DNA of 64,000 bases from Candidatus Dojkabacteria bacterium (lineage in GTDB: Bacteria; Patescibacteria; Dojkabacteria; SC72; JAFGCJ01). Below, piece by piece: positions 35,332-43,742 of this stretch. The DNA lies in NCBI GenBank assembly GCA_016932785.1, contig JAFGCJ010000002.1, forward strand, positions 186,001-250,000, in the 5' to 3' direction. Position 1 is the stretch's first letter; the number at the start of each line of letters is the position of its first letter. A program made the position numbers and the translations under genes. The notes under the pieces were generated by a model that saw nothing but the letters and a program-made list of their open reading frames with translations, was not told the DNA's origin and ran no database searches.

Positions 35332-35477
35332 AGTTTTTATTATTGCACATTTCAGACCCTAAATATATTGGCCTAAGTTTAATCTCCTAGAAAAACCTGA
35401 AAGTATGGTTTTCAGAAAGTTTTCGCTGGAGAAATTGTACTTGGAGAATCGCAGGGTGGGACAATTAAGACTAGCAC

Positions 35478-36227
35478 TCAGGGCTTTTTCCACTCACCCA
35501 TACCAAAATCAGTAGGATAAAGAACATATTCCTCCTTCAAATTTTCACTTGAGACAATTTCTATCAATTTGTCAGCAACCCATTCAGGTGTGAAATACGC
35601 TCTACCCTCTTTACTAAGTTTAATCTTCTCCTCAACAGTTAATGGGCCAAGACCGGTCAGAGTACTACCAAGGGTTATCAGAACAACTTTAAGTCCATTA
35701 TCTTTAAGCTCCTCAGTAAGGCTCAATGATAAGCCTCGAAGAGCAAACTTCGTTGCAACATATACACTACGACCCTTCATACCCATTGTTCCAGCTCCCG
35801 ATCCAACATTGATAACGATCGGCCTCTCAGATTTTTGAAGACTATCAAGAAATTGCTTAATAAGAATAAAAGGTGCTGTTACATTCACATCAAAAGAATC
35901 TTCCCAGTCCTGAATGGTAGCCTCATTGACATCTTTGTATACAGCAACCCCGGCCACGTTGAACAGCATATCAAGAGTTCTGTTCTCACAAGAAATCTTC
36001 TTCACTAACTTTTCAACAGCTCCAGGTTCAGTGAAATCACAAATGTAATACTGCCCCCCTTTGTGTTTATCGGCCATTTGCTCAAGTTTACTTTTATTCC
36101 TCCCAATAAGAATCAATTCTGCACCAAGCTCGGCAAGTTTTTCAGCGAGGACACTTCCGATTCCACCACTAGCACCTGTTATAAGAATTTTCTTTTGGTT
36201 AAAAATATGTGAAGGGCTATTGTTCAT
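35478..36227 (-). CDS. Short-chain dehydrogenase/reductase (SDR)
   Basis: A 249-residue classical SDR. It has the cofactor loop ITGASGGIGSVLAEKLAE, the NVAG motif in LFNVAGVAVY, the catalytic Ser in NVGSGAG, and the YxxxK motif in YVATKFAL. Arg just after the first strand (IGRNKSKLE) suggests NADP(H) preference. Substrate unknown. Monocistronic between two unrelated genes. Confidence 0.95.
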   Translation of the reverse strand: MNNSPSHIFNQKKILITGASGGIGSVLAEKLAELGAELILIGRNKSKLEQMADKHKGGQYYICDFTEPGAVEKLVKKISCENRTLDMLFNVAGVAVYKDVNEATIQDWEDSFDVNVTAPFILIKQFLDSLQKSERPIVINVGSGAGTMGMKGRSVYVATKFALRGLSLSLTEELKDNGLKVVLITLGSTLTGLGPLTVEEKIKLSKEGRAYFTPEWVADKLIEIVSSENLKEEYVLYPTDFGMGEWKKP

Positions 36228-36363
36228 AAAGAATGTTAAGGATTTTATTACTTTTATTTTACATAAAATATAGTGTAACCAAAAGCGAACCCGTGTTCGT
36301 CCACAAACAGACCAAAATATATAAAGTGCTATAATCCAAATATAACCTTACACACCTAAACCA

Positions 36364-36894
36364 ATGGGCAGAATTCAAATTGTTGATTCAAACGACAAAG
36401 TAATTGGTCCAATGAGTAGAGAAGATGCTACTTCTCAAAAAAAGATTAGAAGAATAGTGAGAGTACTATTAATGAATTCAAACGGTCAGTTCCTTCTTCA
36501 GAAAAGAAGTGCAACAAAGAACATTTTTCCTTCTGCATATGACCAGACAGTGGGAGGTCATGTTGACGAAGGTGAAGATTATATTGACGCTGCAGTAAGA
36601 GAAACCAAAGAAGAAATAGGGCTCAATATTCGAGAACAAGATCTAGATGTAATTGCACACTTCTACTCAGAAGAGGTCTGGAACGACGTGTTCATTCGTA
36701 TGTTCAATAAACTTTTTTTACTTAAGAGTGAAGCTCTGGATTTAAACTCTGATAAAACAGAAGTCGAGAATCTCGTCTGGTTTTCTAGGGACGAAATTGA
36801 CGAAATGTTTAATAATGCTATTGAAAAGCTATCGGGTGGTTTCAGAATAGCTTGGATCGAGTACAAAAAGTTTACAGGTGAAGTAAAACTGTAG
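36364..36894 (+). CDS. Nudix hydrolase, IDI/YfcD-like
   Basis: A 176-residue Nudix protein of the group that includes YfcD and isopentenyl-diphosphate isomerase: N-terminal IVDSNDKVIGPMSREDAT, QFLLQKRSATKNIFPSAYDQTVGGHVDEGEDYIDAAVRETKEEIGL with a complete Nudix box, and C-terminal ENLVWFSRDEIDEM. The isomerase Cys (TCCSHP) is absent (SAYDQTVGGH), so a hydrolase is more likely than IDI. The third Nudix gene in the window. Confidence 0.92.
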   Translation: MGRIQIVDSNDKVIGPMSREDATSQKKIRRIVRVLLMNSNGQFLLQKRSATKNIFPSAYDQTVGGHVDEGEDYIDAAVRETKEEIGLNIREQDLDVIAHFYSEEVWNDVFIRMFNKLFLLKSEALDLNSDKTEVENLVWFSRDEIDEMFNNAIEKLSGGFRIAWIEYKKFTGEVKL

Positions 36895-36949
36895 AAATGG
36901 GCCTTGCTATACGATGTCGGAAATTTTTTGAAATGCCATATGGAGATTG

Positions 36950-37035
36950 TTATACCGGTATTTTATACAGGTACAATTGATCTCGAGACTTCGGTAGTGT
37001 AATCCAGAACAGGATATTGGACGTGGGAAAAATAG
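36950..37035 (+). repeat. 86-bp direct repeat, left copy
   Basis: Ungapped by-eye alignment with 37782-37867 gives 67 of 86 identical positions, including GGTACAATTGAT and CGTGGGAAAAA. The two copies flank the Asp/Glu racemase gene. Confidence 0.75.
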
Positions 37036-37042
37036 CTCAAAA

Positions 37043-37744
37043 CTAATTCCCATAAGCAAGATCAACAGCAACATGTGCTAGCACTTCCAATGAATCAACC
37101 AATTTTACATCTATATCATTTTGAGAAACCGCTAGAGATAATTCTGTACATCCAACAATGATTATTTCTGCACCTCGGACATTCAAATCACAAACAATCC
37201 TCTTCAGGACTTTAGTGTCGTCCTTATTATTTGCCCCTCCCATTACATTTCTAATTACATTCTTGAGTTCAATATTTTGACTTTGTGTTACATTTATTCC
37301 GTGTAAACCCAAACTTTCGAGGAACTTTATATAAAGTTTAGTTTCGTAAGTACTAATTCCAGATAAAACACCGACATTACGAGAACCAATCGCTTTCGCT
37401 TTCTTACAAACTTCCTCAATAATACTTATTATTGGTATTCCAACTTCATTCCTCATATCATCAATAAACTCATGGACAGAGTTACAAGGAATAACAATAA
37501 AATCAGCTCCATCGGACTCAATCTTTTTCACATAGTTCAAAAGTTGTTCTTTCACGATTCTTCTGTCTGTGATGCCTTTCTCTCCAAAACCCTCTAAACC
37601 TATCGAATATACTATAGATGGTGGATATTCGTTATCTTGAACTGCACCAGACTTAATCTGAGAAAATTTCACCAAATATCTCATAAACTCTGCTGTAACA
37701 ACAGGTCCCATTCCTCCAAGAACTCCAATCGTTTTGAGATTCAT
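37043..37744 (-). CDS. Aspartate/glutamate racemase family protein
   Basis: A 233-residue member of the Asp/Glu/hydantoin racemase family: N-terminal TIGVLGGMGPVVTAEFMRYL, first catalytic Cys in VIPCNSVHEF, second in IIVGCTELSLAV. Both Cys are present, so racemase activity on a D/L amino acid is expected; substrate (Asp or Glu) cannot be told. D-amino acids feed peptidoglycan synthesis, and this could be the source of D-Glu. The gene with its promoter lies between two direct 86-bp repeats. Confidence 0.92.
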   Translation of the reverse strand: MNLKTIGVLGGMGPVVTAEFMRYLVKFSQIKSGAVQDNEYPPSIVYSIGLEGFGEKGITDRRIVKEQLLNYVKKIESDGADFIVIPCNSVHEFIDDMRNEVGIPIISIIEEVCKKAKAIGSRNVGVLSGISTYETKLYIKFLESLGLHGINVTQSQNIELKNVIRNVMGGANNKDDTKVLKRIVCDLNVRGAEIIIVGCTELSLAVSQNDIDVKLVDSLEVLAHVAVDLAYGN

Positions 37745-37781
37745 CTTATCAAGTATTTCAAATAAAGAGGCCTCATCTGAA

Positions 37782-37867
37782 TTATACCAATGTTTAGCAA
37801 AGGTACAATTGATTTCGAGACAGCAGTATTGTAAATCGGAACAGGGTATAGGTCGTGGGAAAAAAAG
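37782..37867 (+). repeat. 86-bp direct repeat, right copy
   Basis: Same orientation and length as the repeat at 36950. It lies just upstream of the racemase start on one side and of the EEP gene at 37924 on the other, so it may carry promoter elements for one of them. Confidence 0.75.
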
Positions 37868-37923
37868 ACATCTGCTGCTATAATCAATCTACACAAATCC
37901 TAAAATATCAGTACTCTCTAAAT

Positions 37924-38712
37924 ATGAAGCTAATATTCGCAAACGTAAGCCACGGATTTGTATATGCTCATGACTTGGAGAAGCATGAAAGTATGGTGTT
38001 CAAAAAGTTCTCAATTCCAGGATATGCCGATTATTTTAAAAATCAGAAACCAGATATTCTATGTCTTTCAGAAGCTCTAATAGACAATAAAAAGGGTGAT
38101 AGCCTATTTGTCAACGAAGTTTCTAAGGCAACGGGATTAAAAAACGTAAAAATTCTACGTTCAGAAGATTCCTGGCTTTATGTAGGGAAGCACTATGGCA
38201 TGGCAGTACTTTCCAGATATCCAATTGAAGAATATGAAACATTCAAATTGCCCAATCCAAACTTCGAAACCATAAGACCAAACGGAGATCACTGGGTTCT
38301 TCATGACAAGTATGCACAATATTTAAGGCTCAACATCAACGGACAGGATTTAAATCTATTCACCCTCCACTACTTTCCAGTTCACCATTTCAAAAAGTCA
38401 ATACAGAGCAAAGAAATGAAGCCGTACCGCAAAGCTTTATCAGAATATTTCACTTCGAAGGGTTTTGATACCCCAACAGTGATAGTCGGAGATTTTAATG
38501 ATAAAGGGGCCAAGTTAAAAGATGTTTTTCCTGAACTATTCGAAGGGAACATATTAAAAGAAGCCATCGAAGTCGAGACGACAATCTGTGACGGTACTGA
38601 CCAACTTGACCACATACTTTATACACACAAGCTAATCAAACTTAAAACCGCAAAAACAGAGAAATTTCTATCTGATCACTATGCATTAATCTCCGAATTT
38701 GAATTACCATAG
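37924..38712 (+). CDS. Endonuclease/exonuclease/phosphatase family protein
   Basis: A 262-residue EEP-fold enzyme. Motifs in order: N-terminal FANVSHGF with the first Asn, LSEALID with the metal-binding Glu, YVGKHYGMAVLSRYPI, LHYFPVHHF, the catalytic VGDFND, and the C-terminal LDHILYT and SDHYALISEF. No signal peptide. Family members cleave phosphodiesters in nucleic acids, phospholipids or inositol phosphates; which of these is not clear. The start at 37924 is preferred to upstream in-frame starts because they would lie in the repeat. Confidence 0.88.
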   Translation: MKLIFANVSHGFVYAHDLEKHESMVFKKFSIPGYADYFKNQKPDILCLSEALIDNKKGDSLFVNEVSKATGLKNVKILRSEDSWLYVGKHYGMAVLSRYPIEEYETFKLPNPNFETIRPNGDHWVLHDKYAQYLRLNINGQDLNLFTLHYFPVHHFKKSIQSKEMKPYRKALSEYFTSKGFDTPTVIVGDFNDKGAKLKDVFPELFEGNILKEAIEVETTICDGTDQLDHILYTHKLIKLKTAKTEKFLSDHYALISEFELP

Positions 38713-38791
38713 CACAGGAAGTTGTACACCAGTTCCAACCAACCAATACTCACTCTATTTTAGAGCCTTTCACAAAAGCATTCTCCGGAAA

Positions 38792-38865
38792 TGGGCGGTA
38801 TAGGACTTGAACCTATGGCCTCTGCAGTGTCATTGCAGTGCTCTAGCCAGCTGAGCTAACCGCCC
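38792..38865 (-). tRNA. tRNA-Val (anticodon GAC)
   Basis: 74-nt cloverleaf on the reverse strand: acceptor GGGCGGT/ACCGCCC, D-arm GCTC...GAGC, anticodon stem CTGCA/TGCAG around the loop ATGACAC (anticodon GAC), T-arm ATAGG-TTCAAGT-CCTAT and discriminator A. The 3' CCA is not encoded. Confidence 0.97.
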
Positions 38866-38940
38866 CAAAATGATATCAATCAAAACGAACTGCAAAATTC
38901 TAAAAGAGTATTTCCTCCTTGTCAATTGCCAAACATCACT

Positions 38941-39519
38941 CTACTTCAGAATTTTGTCTACAAGGCCATAATCCATAGCCTCTTTCGCCGACATCCACCT
39001 GTTTCTATCGGCATCCTTTTCAATTACACCTTTAGTCTTTCCGGTTCTCTTAGCCAGTATCTCGTACAACCTATTTCTAACTTGTATAGCATGCTTCGCT
39101 TCAATATCAATATCAGTTACCTGGCCCTCAATTCCACCGATTGGCTGATGAATCATTGTTTCTGAGTTTGGTAAAACAAATCTCTTTCCTTTTTCTCCAC
39201 ATGCAAGAATTGCGGCCGCCATACTAGCTGCCAAGCCAACATTAATAGTAGAAACATCCGGTTTAATATGGCCCATTGTGTCGATAATGGACATACCAGC
39301 CACAACCTCACCTCCAGGACTGTTAATATAGATCTTGATATCCTCTCCAGGATTTTCTTTCTCCAGGAAAAGAAGCTGCGCAACAACAAGATTTGCAACT
39401 TTCAGATCAATAGCCGAACCGATAAATATAATCCTGTCTTCAAGAAGTCTTGAGAAAATGTCATAGGCAACTTCACGGCCTTTTCTCTTTTCTACAACTG
39501 TTGGAATTAACATACTCAT
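38941..39519 (-). CDS. clpP: ATP-dependent Clp protease proteolytic subunit
   Basis: A 192-residue ClpP of normal length. The catalytic triad is complete: S99 (GLAASMAA), H124 (NSETMIHQP) and D171 (EKDADRNRWMSA). The N-terminal residues match the axial-loop region (MLIPTVVEKRKGREVAYDIF). It forms a tetradecameric serine-protease chamber fed by a Clp ATPase; the ClpC in this window (57762-60359) is the likely partner although not adjacent. Single-gene unit after tRNA-Val on the same strand. Confidence 0.98.
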   Translation of the reverse strand: MSMLIPTVVEKRKGREVAYDIFSRLLEDRIIFIGSAIDLKVANLVVAQLLFLEKENPGEDIKIYINSPGGEVVAGMSIIDTMGHIKPDVSTINVGLAASMAAAILACGEKGKRFVLPNSETMIHQPIGGIEGQVTDIDIEAKHAIQVRNRLYEILAKRTGKTKGVIEKDADRNRWMSAKEAMDYGLVDKILK

Positions 39520-39595
39520 TCGAATTACTATTACAGATTAATGAAATAATTATATCACGAAGTCGCTTTTCCTCAGAAAAAATAACCACAGAAAC

Positions 39596-40576
39596 CTACC
39601 ATTTTGAGCTGCTTCCGCCTCCACCAAATGAACCCCCTCCGCTACTAAATCCTCCAGAAGATCCACCAGAAGAACTGCTAAACCCGGAGCTAGAAAAACT
39701 TCTAGAAGAAAATCCTCCCAGACTCCTTACAAAACCCGTTCCAATGCCTCTTTTCTTTCTAACCTTGTAGTTTTTGGAGAGAATATAGTCGAAAACCAAT
39801 CCGAGCACTGTTAAAACAGGAGCCAACCCAAAGAAACTCAGGAAACCCCATGCCCCCAATGCTCCCGATAATCCCAGCCAAACCGAAGCTGCTACAGATA
39901 GTCCAAAGCCAACGACTCCTCCCATCCACCAGCTTCTCGTTCGACCAAGAAACGCTGACATATATGGCAATACTATAAACAAGAAAACAGCTCCACAGAT
40001 CATGGCCTGAACACCAAACGATCCTCCATTTTCTTTTTTCAGATCAGCACTGCTATACTCCCCGGTAACAGCCTCCATAATCGCTTCTACTCCTTTTTCA
40101 ATACCCGTACTGTAGTCTCCTTCTTTAAAGTACGGCTTTACAACATCCTCCTGAATTTCCTGCGTTTCCAGATCGGTAAGTGCTCCCTCAAGTCCGTATC
40201 CTACATCAATCCTCATCTCGCGATCATCGATTACAATGGTAAATATAACGCCATTATCATATTCTTCCTGCCCTGCCGCCCATTCCGGGTTTCTATCTGT
40301 CAGTGCGGGAATGAATTCGTCGATTAGGAAGTCTTCGGGAAGCTTATTTACCGTAATTACAAGTATTTGAGTCGATTCTTTCTCGTCAAATTGCTCTAAT
40401 TTAGAATCAAGCTGCTCATCGTTATTAATGACATTAGCAAAGTCATTGACGTATTTGCCTTCAGGGTCTGGAAAATCAATGGGGTCTGCAGCCGATACTT
40501 CAGCCACATTTATACCGACTAGAACAACTGTAAATATTAACGATATGGCAAGCGAAGATAGAACTTTCTTAAGCAT
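39596..40576 (-). CDS. TPM-domain membrane protein with Gly/Ser-rich tail
   Basis: A 326-residue protein with a signal peptide (about 1-30, VSAADP), a TPM domain (residues about 40-190: YVNDFANVI, ILVITVNKLPEDF, GVIFTIVIDDREMRIDVGYGLEGALTD), two or three transmembrane helices between 200 and 280, and a C-terminal Ser/Gly-rich tail. TPM proteins of the YgcG type are common in bacteria and have been linked to envelope and photosystem repair functions in various organisms. Downstream of LemA copy 2, so the pair repeats the LemA plus membrane-protein theme. The TTG at 40597 is an alternative start. Confidence 0.85.
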   Translation of the reverse strand: MLKKVLSSLAISLIFTVVLVGINVAEVSAADPIDFPDPEGKYVNDFANVINNDEQLDSKLEQFDEKESTQILVITVNKLPEDFLIDEFIPALTDRNPEWAAGQEEYDNGVIFTIVIDDREMRIDVGYGLEGALTDLETQEIQEDVVKPYFKEGDYSTGIEKGVEAIMEAVTGEYSSADLKKENGGSFGVQAMICGAVFLFIVLPYMSAFLGRTRSWWMGGVVGFGLSVAASVWLGLSGALGAWGFLSFFGLAPVLTVLGLVFDYILSKNYKVRKKRGIGTGFVRSLGGFSSRSFSSSGFSSSSGGSSGGFSSGGGSFGGGGSSSKW

Positions 40577-40610
40577 TCTTTTCGAGAGAGTATTCAATTA
40601 ATAATTCCAT

Positions 40611-41261
40611 TTATTCTGAATCAGAGTCTTCCAAGCCCTCCGTGCTTGTATCTGTATCCTCAGTTTCTTCTTCATCATCCTGAAGATCAACAGTTGGAGC
40701 TATATCTGCTCCTTCTGCAGACTCAAATCTTTCCTTCTCATCAAAGTGAAGGAAAATACTATTGATTAAGCTGTTGGGAAATACCCTAATCTTCTTGTTA
40801 AAGTCTGTAACCTCATCGTTATATCTATTTCTTTCAACCGCTATCCTATTCTCAGTACCCTCAAGCTCCACCATAAGATCTCTTACTGTTTCATCACTCT
40901 TCAATTCCGGATAGTTCTCCATTATTACAAGAAGACGCCCAAGTGCAGACTCAACTTCGTTGGCGGCTTCAACTTTTTCAGCACTCCCCGACTCTGCACC
41001 AGAATACTTTGTCCTGGCGTCAGCAATATCACCAAAGACCTTCTGCTCCTGTTCCATATATCCTTTAACAGAAGCAACAAGATTCGGGATCAAATCAAAT
41101 CTACGCTGGTATTGAGTCTCAACTTTGGCCCAGGAGTTATCAACATCCTCTTCCATCTGAACCAAATTGTTACTAAGTCCTATAACAGCTGCCGCGATGA
41201 TTATTCCCGCAACGACAAGGACCCCGAAACATCCAGCAATCGCAATAAGTGTTTTCTTCAT
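40611..41261 (-). CDS. LemA family protein, second copy
   Basis: A 216-residue LemA protein with one N-terminal transmembrane helix (about 5-30), QYQRRFDLIPNLVASVKGYMEQE, ENYPELKSDETV and the KIRVFPNSL signature. Compared with the first LemA (2757-3329) it has an added acidic, low-complexity C-terminal tail (DDEEETEDTDTSTEG). Co-transcribed with the TPM protein. The two LemA copies are diverged and have different partners. Confidence 0.9.
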   Translation of the reverse strand: MKKTLIAIAGCFGVLVVAGIIIAAAVIGLSNNLVQMEEDVDNSWAKVETQYQRRFDLIPNLVASVKGYMEQEQKVFGDIADARTKYSGAESGSAEKVEAANEVESALGRLLVIMENYPELKSDETVRDLMVELEGTENRIAVERNRYNDEVTDFNKKIRVFPNSLINSIFLHFDEKERFESAEGADIAPTVDLQDDEEETEDTDTSTEGLEDSDSE

Positions 41262-41377
41262 AGAAGTCAACTTTTTTTAAAAGTTAAAAAGGCTAGAAAA
41301 TCCAGCCCAAAGAAATCATTTAAAGCCCAGGAGGCTGGAAAACCAACCTCACAGGACTTCTTAATACTAATTTCAGC

Positions 41378-41743
41378 TTAGCTCTCTGTGCTCTTCTTTG
41401 GTGCTGCAGCTGTCCACTCTTTCTTCTTTGTGAAGAAGTAGACCCAGTCAGCCAAAGGAACAAATAGAACCAGGAGAATCCACATAGTCTTCTTGTCTTC
41501 GGGTGCATTTTTTATAACATGCACAAGCATCCAGATTCTGAATGCAAGTAAACCGAGAGAAAGAAGCATTATGCAGCACCAGACCAACCAAAATGCGCCG
41601 AATAATCCAGCCGCAGCTTCATCCGATGAGGATGATGTGGTTGAATATTCATAATCCCACTGTGCAAGTGCAGCAGTTGCGCTTGATAGAAATAATGTTG
41701 CTCCGGCGATTGCTCCGCCTAGCTTTGTAACTACTTTTCTCAT
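41378..41743 (-). CDS. Small membrane protein, PLDc_N-like
   Basis: A 121-residue protein with a signal peptide (1-27, ending ALAQ), then two transmembrane helices. The segment FRIWMLVHVIKNAPEDKKTMWILLVLFVPLADWVYFFTKKKE matches the PLDc_N/cardiolipin-synthase N-terminal style of two helices separated by a short charged loop with Pro near the end of the second. Small stand-alone members have unknown function. Directly downstream of the trigger factor gene on the same strand, 17 nt away. Confidence 0.7.
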   Translation of the reverse strand: MRKVVTKLGGAIAGATLFLSSATAALAQWDYEYSTTSSSSDEAAAGLFGAFWLVWCCIMLLSLGLLAFRIWMLVHVIKNAPEDKKTMWILLVLFVPLADWVYFFTKKKEWTAAAPKKSTES

Positions 41744-41760
41744 CTAGGAGAAATAATAAA

Positions 41761-42870
41761 TTATTTACCTTTGCCGGTTGAGGTTTCAGATTTTTTATCA
41801 ATCTTATTTCCCGGGGCAGGTCTCTCGGCAAAGACTTTCGGATCAGCTTCTCGTAAGAAAGAAGCAAATGATTTTCGCTTTAATAATACTCTTTGAATAT
41901 AACTTTTCCATTGTTCATTGTCAAACAATTCTTCAGATTTCTCACTATCTTTTGATTGGGCTCGAATCATATCAATCTCGGCTTTAAGTTCATCGTCAGT
42001 TACCTCGACTTTTCTATCTTTGGAGTACTGAGAAAGAAAAATGTCATTCTGCAGTGCCTCAAGTGAATCTTTTTTCCACTGTTCTTTGAGCTGCTCCATG
42101 GTAACCCCGCGGATCTGGCAAAACTGTTCTTCACTCACTTTCATTTGTTTGAGTTGCTCCTGAAAAGATCGTTCTCTTTCCTCGGCTTCAAATTCAACGG
42201 CTTTATCGGGAACATCTATCTTAGCTGCCTTTATTGCCGCAGCTAAGATAGCAGAACTATACTGTTGATTTACAATATTCTGCTTCTGAATCTTCATGGC
42301 CTCTTTTATTTCCTCTTCAAAATCCTTCTTGGTCTCAGACTTAAATCCTAATTTCTTGGCAGTTTCTTTTACCCACTTATCATCCATGTTCTTTGCCTTA
42401 CCCTTATGTTCCTGCCACAATTTCTTCATGAATGAATCGATCTCTTTATCTTCTACCTCAGCATTTTCTCTTTTTACATTAAGGCTTTTCAGACTTGGAA
42501 TTTTGAAACTTGGAATGACAGAAGCCACTGCCTTGAATTTCACCGGCTTCGACGGATCAAGATTTTCTATCTTATACTCCAAAGGAGCGACAGGAAGAAT
42601 CTCCTCTTTTCTCAGAACCATTACCGCCATACTCGGCATCACCTTTGACAGCGCAGACTCTAACGCCTTTGTTCCATATGCTTTTTCTGTCATCTCCTTG
42701 GGTGCTTTTCCCGGTCTAAACCCTTTTGCATTGAAATCCTTGGAGGCGTTTTCCAATTCTGTCTTGTAGGTCTTATCGAGTACGTCTTTCGGAATAGTAA
42801 TTTCAAGTTCTACTTCAGTAGAAGAAATATCCTTTCGAGAATACTCAGGGGTTTGTTTTTCATCTTTCAT
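41761..42870 (-). CDS. tig: Trigger factor lacking the PPIase domain
   Basis: A 369-residue trigger-factor-like chaperone. The N-terminal ribosome-binding domain (residues 1-135) has the signature KGFRPGKAPKEMTE (GFRxGxxP) and the expected strand pattern. In normal trigger factor a FKBP-type PPIase domain follows; here EDKEIDSFMKKLWQEH runs directly into the C-terminal chaperone domain (KWVKETAKKLGF...KKDFEEEIKEAMK) with about 90 residues missing. The C-terminal helical arms are complete. It should still bind nascent chains at the ribosome exit. Start chosen at 42870, 9 nt after a TATACT box; the frame extends upstream but overlaps the sortase stop. Confidence 0.9.
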   Translation of the reverse strand: MKDEKQTPEYSRKDISSTEVELEITIPKDVLDKTYKTELENASKDFNAKGFRPGKAPKEMTEKAYGTKALESALSKVMPSMAVMVLRKEEILPVAPLEYKIENLDPSKPVKFKAVASVIPSFKIPSLKSLNVKRENAEVEDKEIDSFMKKLWQEHKGKAKNMDDKWVKETAKKLGFKSETKKDFEEEIKEAMKIQKQNIVNQQYSSAILAAAIKAAKIDVPDKAVEFEAEERERSFQEQLKQMKVSEEQFCQIRGVTMEQLKEQWKKDSLEALQNDIFLSQYSKDRKVEVTDDELKAEIDMIRAQSKDSEKSEELFDNEQWKSYIQRVLLKRKSFASFLREADPKVFAERPAPGNKIDKKSETSTGKGK

Positions 42871-42893
42871 AATGAGGTGAGTATACCATAAAA

Positions 42894-43628
42894 TCAAATT
42901 ACACTACCCACTTTGTCCTGAATAGCTACAACAACTAGTCTTTTCTCTGAAGTCCACAACGGTGTACAAGTAACAAGAGTTATCCTGTAATCACTTGAGT
43001 TGTCCAGAACTTCGGAATTGCTTTTCTCCACTATTTTAGTCTCAACAACAGTATATGAAAAATCACCATCGGTCTGAATAATCTCAATTTTATCTCCTAC
43101 CTTAATCTTGTCCAAATAAAAAAACGTATCTGTACTTGGAGGCAACTTGTCAAACCGATGACCAAATATCACAGTATTTCCCCTTTTACCGGGCTCAGAG
43201 GACAGGGGGTAATGCCAGAATCCTTTCAACATGCTTTCCTGAGAAATCCCATCTACAACCTTACCTTCAATGGAGACCGAAGACACTTTCAATACAGTGT
43301 TTTTCGCTTCAAGATCTGCCAATGATACTTCCTGTGAATCTGAGATATACTCCATGCTTTCATTTCCATTTCCTAATGTATCATCACCAGCATCAGATTC
43401 GATAATTTCACTAACATTATAGTTCGGAGGAGAGAGACGAATCATAAGCAATACACCACTGTGATACCCGAGATTATACGGAGATAACTGCTTTAACTCC
43501 AAAAATGACCCTTTATATTCCGAGAGTAAGGGATAACCGATAAATAACACTACAGCGACAGTGAAGCCTGTCAAGATCAAACCTGTAATAATTCTGTATA
43601 TCACATTGTTGTTTCTACTATCAGTCAT
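42894..43628 (-). CDS. Sortase
   Basis: A 244-residue transpeptidase with one N-terminal transmembrane helix (about 10-33), a linker with acidic residues, and a sortase barrel with the complete triad H157 (TVIFGHRF), C221 (ITLVTCTPLW) and R230 (SEKRLVVVA). TLxTC is the family hallmark. It would link surface proteins to peptidoglycan or each other on the outer face of the membrane. The divergent gene 43743-44750 encodes a protein with an LPESAG tail and is a candidate substrate. No Gly-Pro or signal features point to a specific sortase class. Confidence 0.93.
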   Translation of the reverse strand: MTDSRNNNVIYRIITGLILTGFTVAVVLFIGYPLLSEYKGSFLELKQLSPYNLGYHSGVLLMIRLSPPNYNVSEIIESDAGDDTLGNGNESMEYISDSQEVSLADLEAKNTVLKVSSVSIEGKVVDGISQESMLKGFWHYPLSSEPGKRGNTVIFGHRFDKLPPSTDTFFYLDKIKVGDKIEIIQTDGDFSYTVVETKIVEKSNSEVLDNSSDYRITLVTCTPLWTSEKRLVVVAIQDKVGSVI

Positions 43629-43742
43629 AAATGGAAACCTATTTTACAGTTTTCTAACAACATAAACCGAGATTTTGCACGTCATATACTATTTATGTAT
43701 AATGATATTATATACCATCTAAATTTGACAGCCCATCAATAG

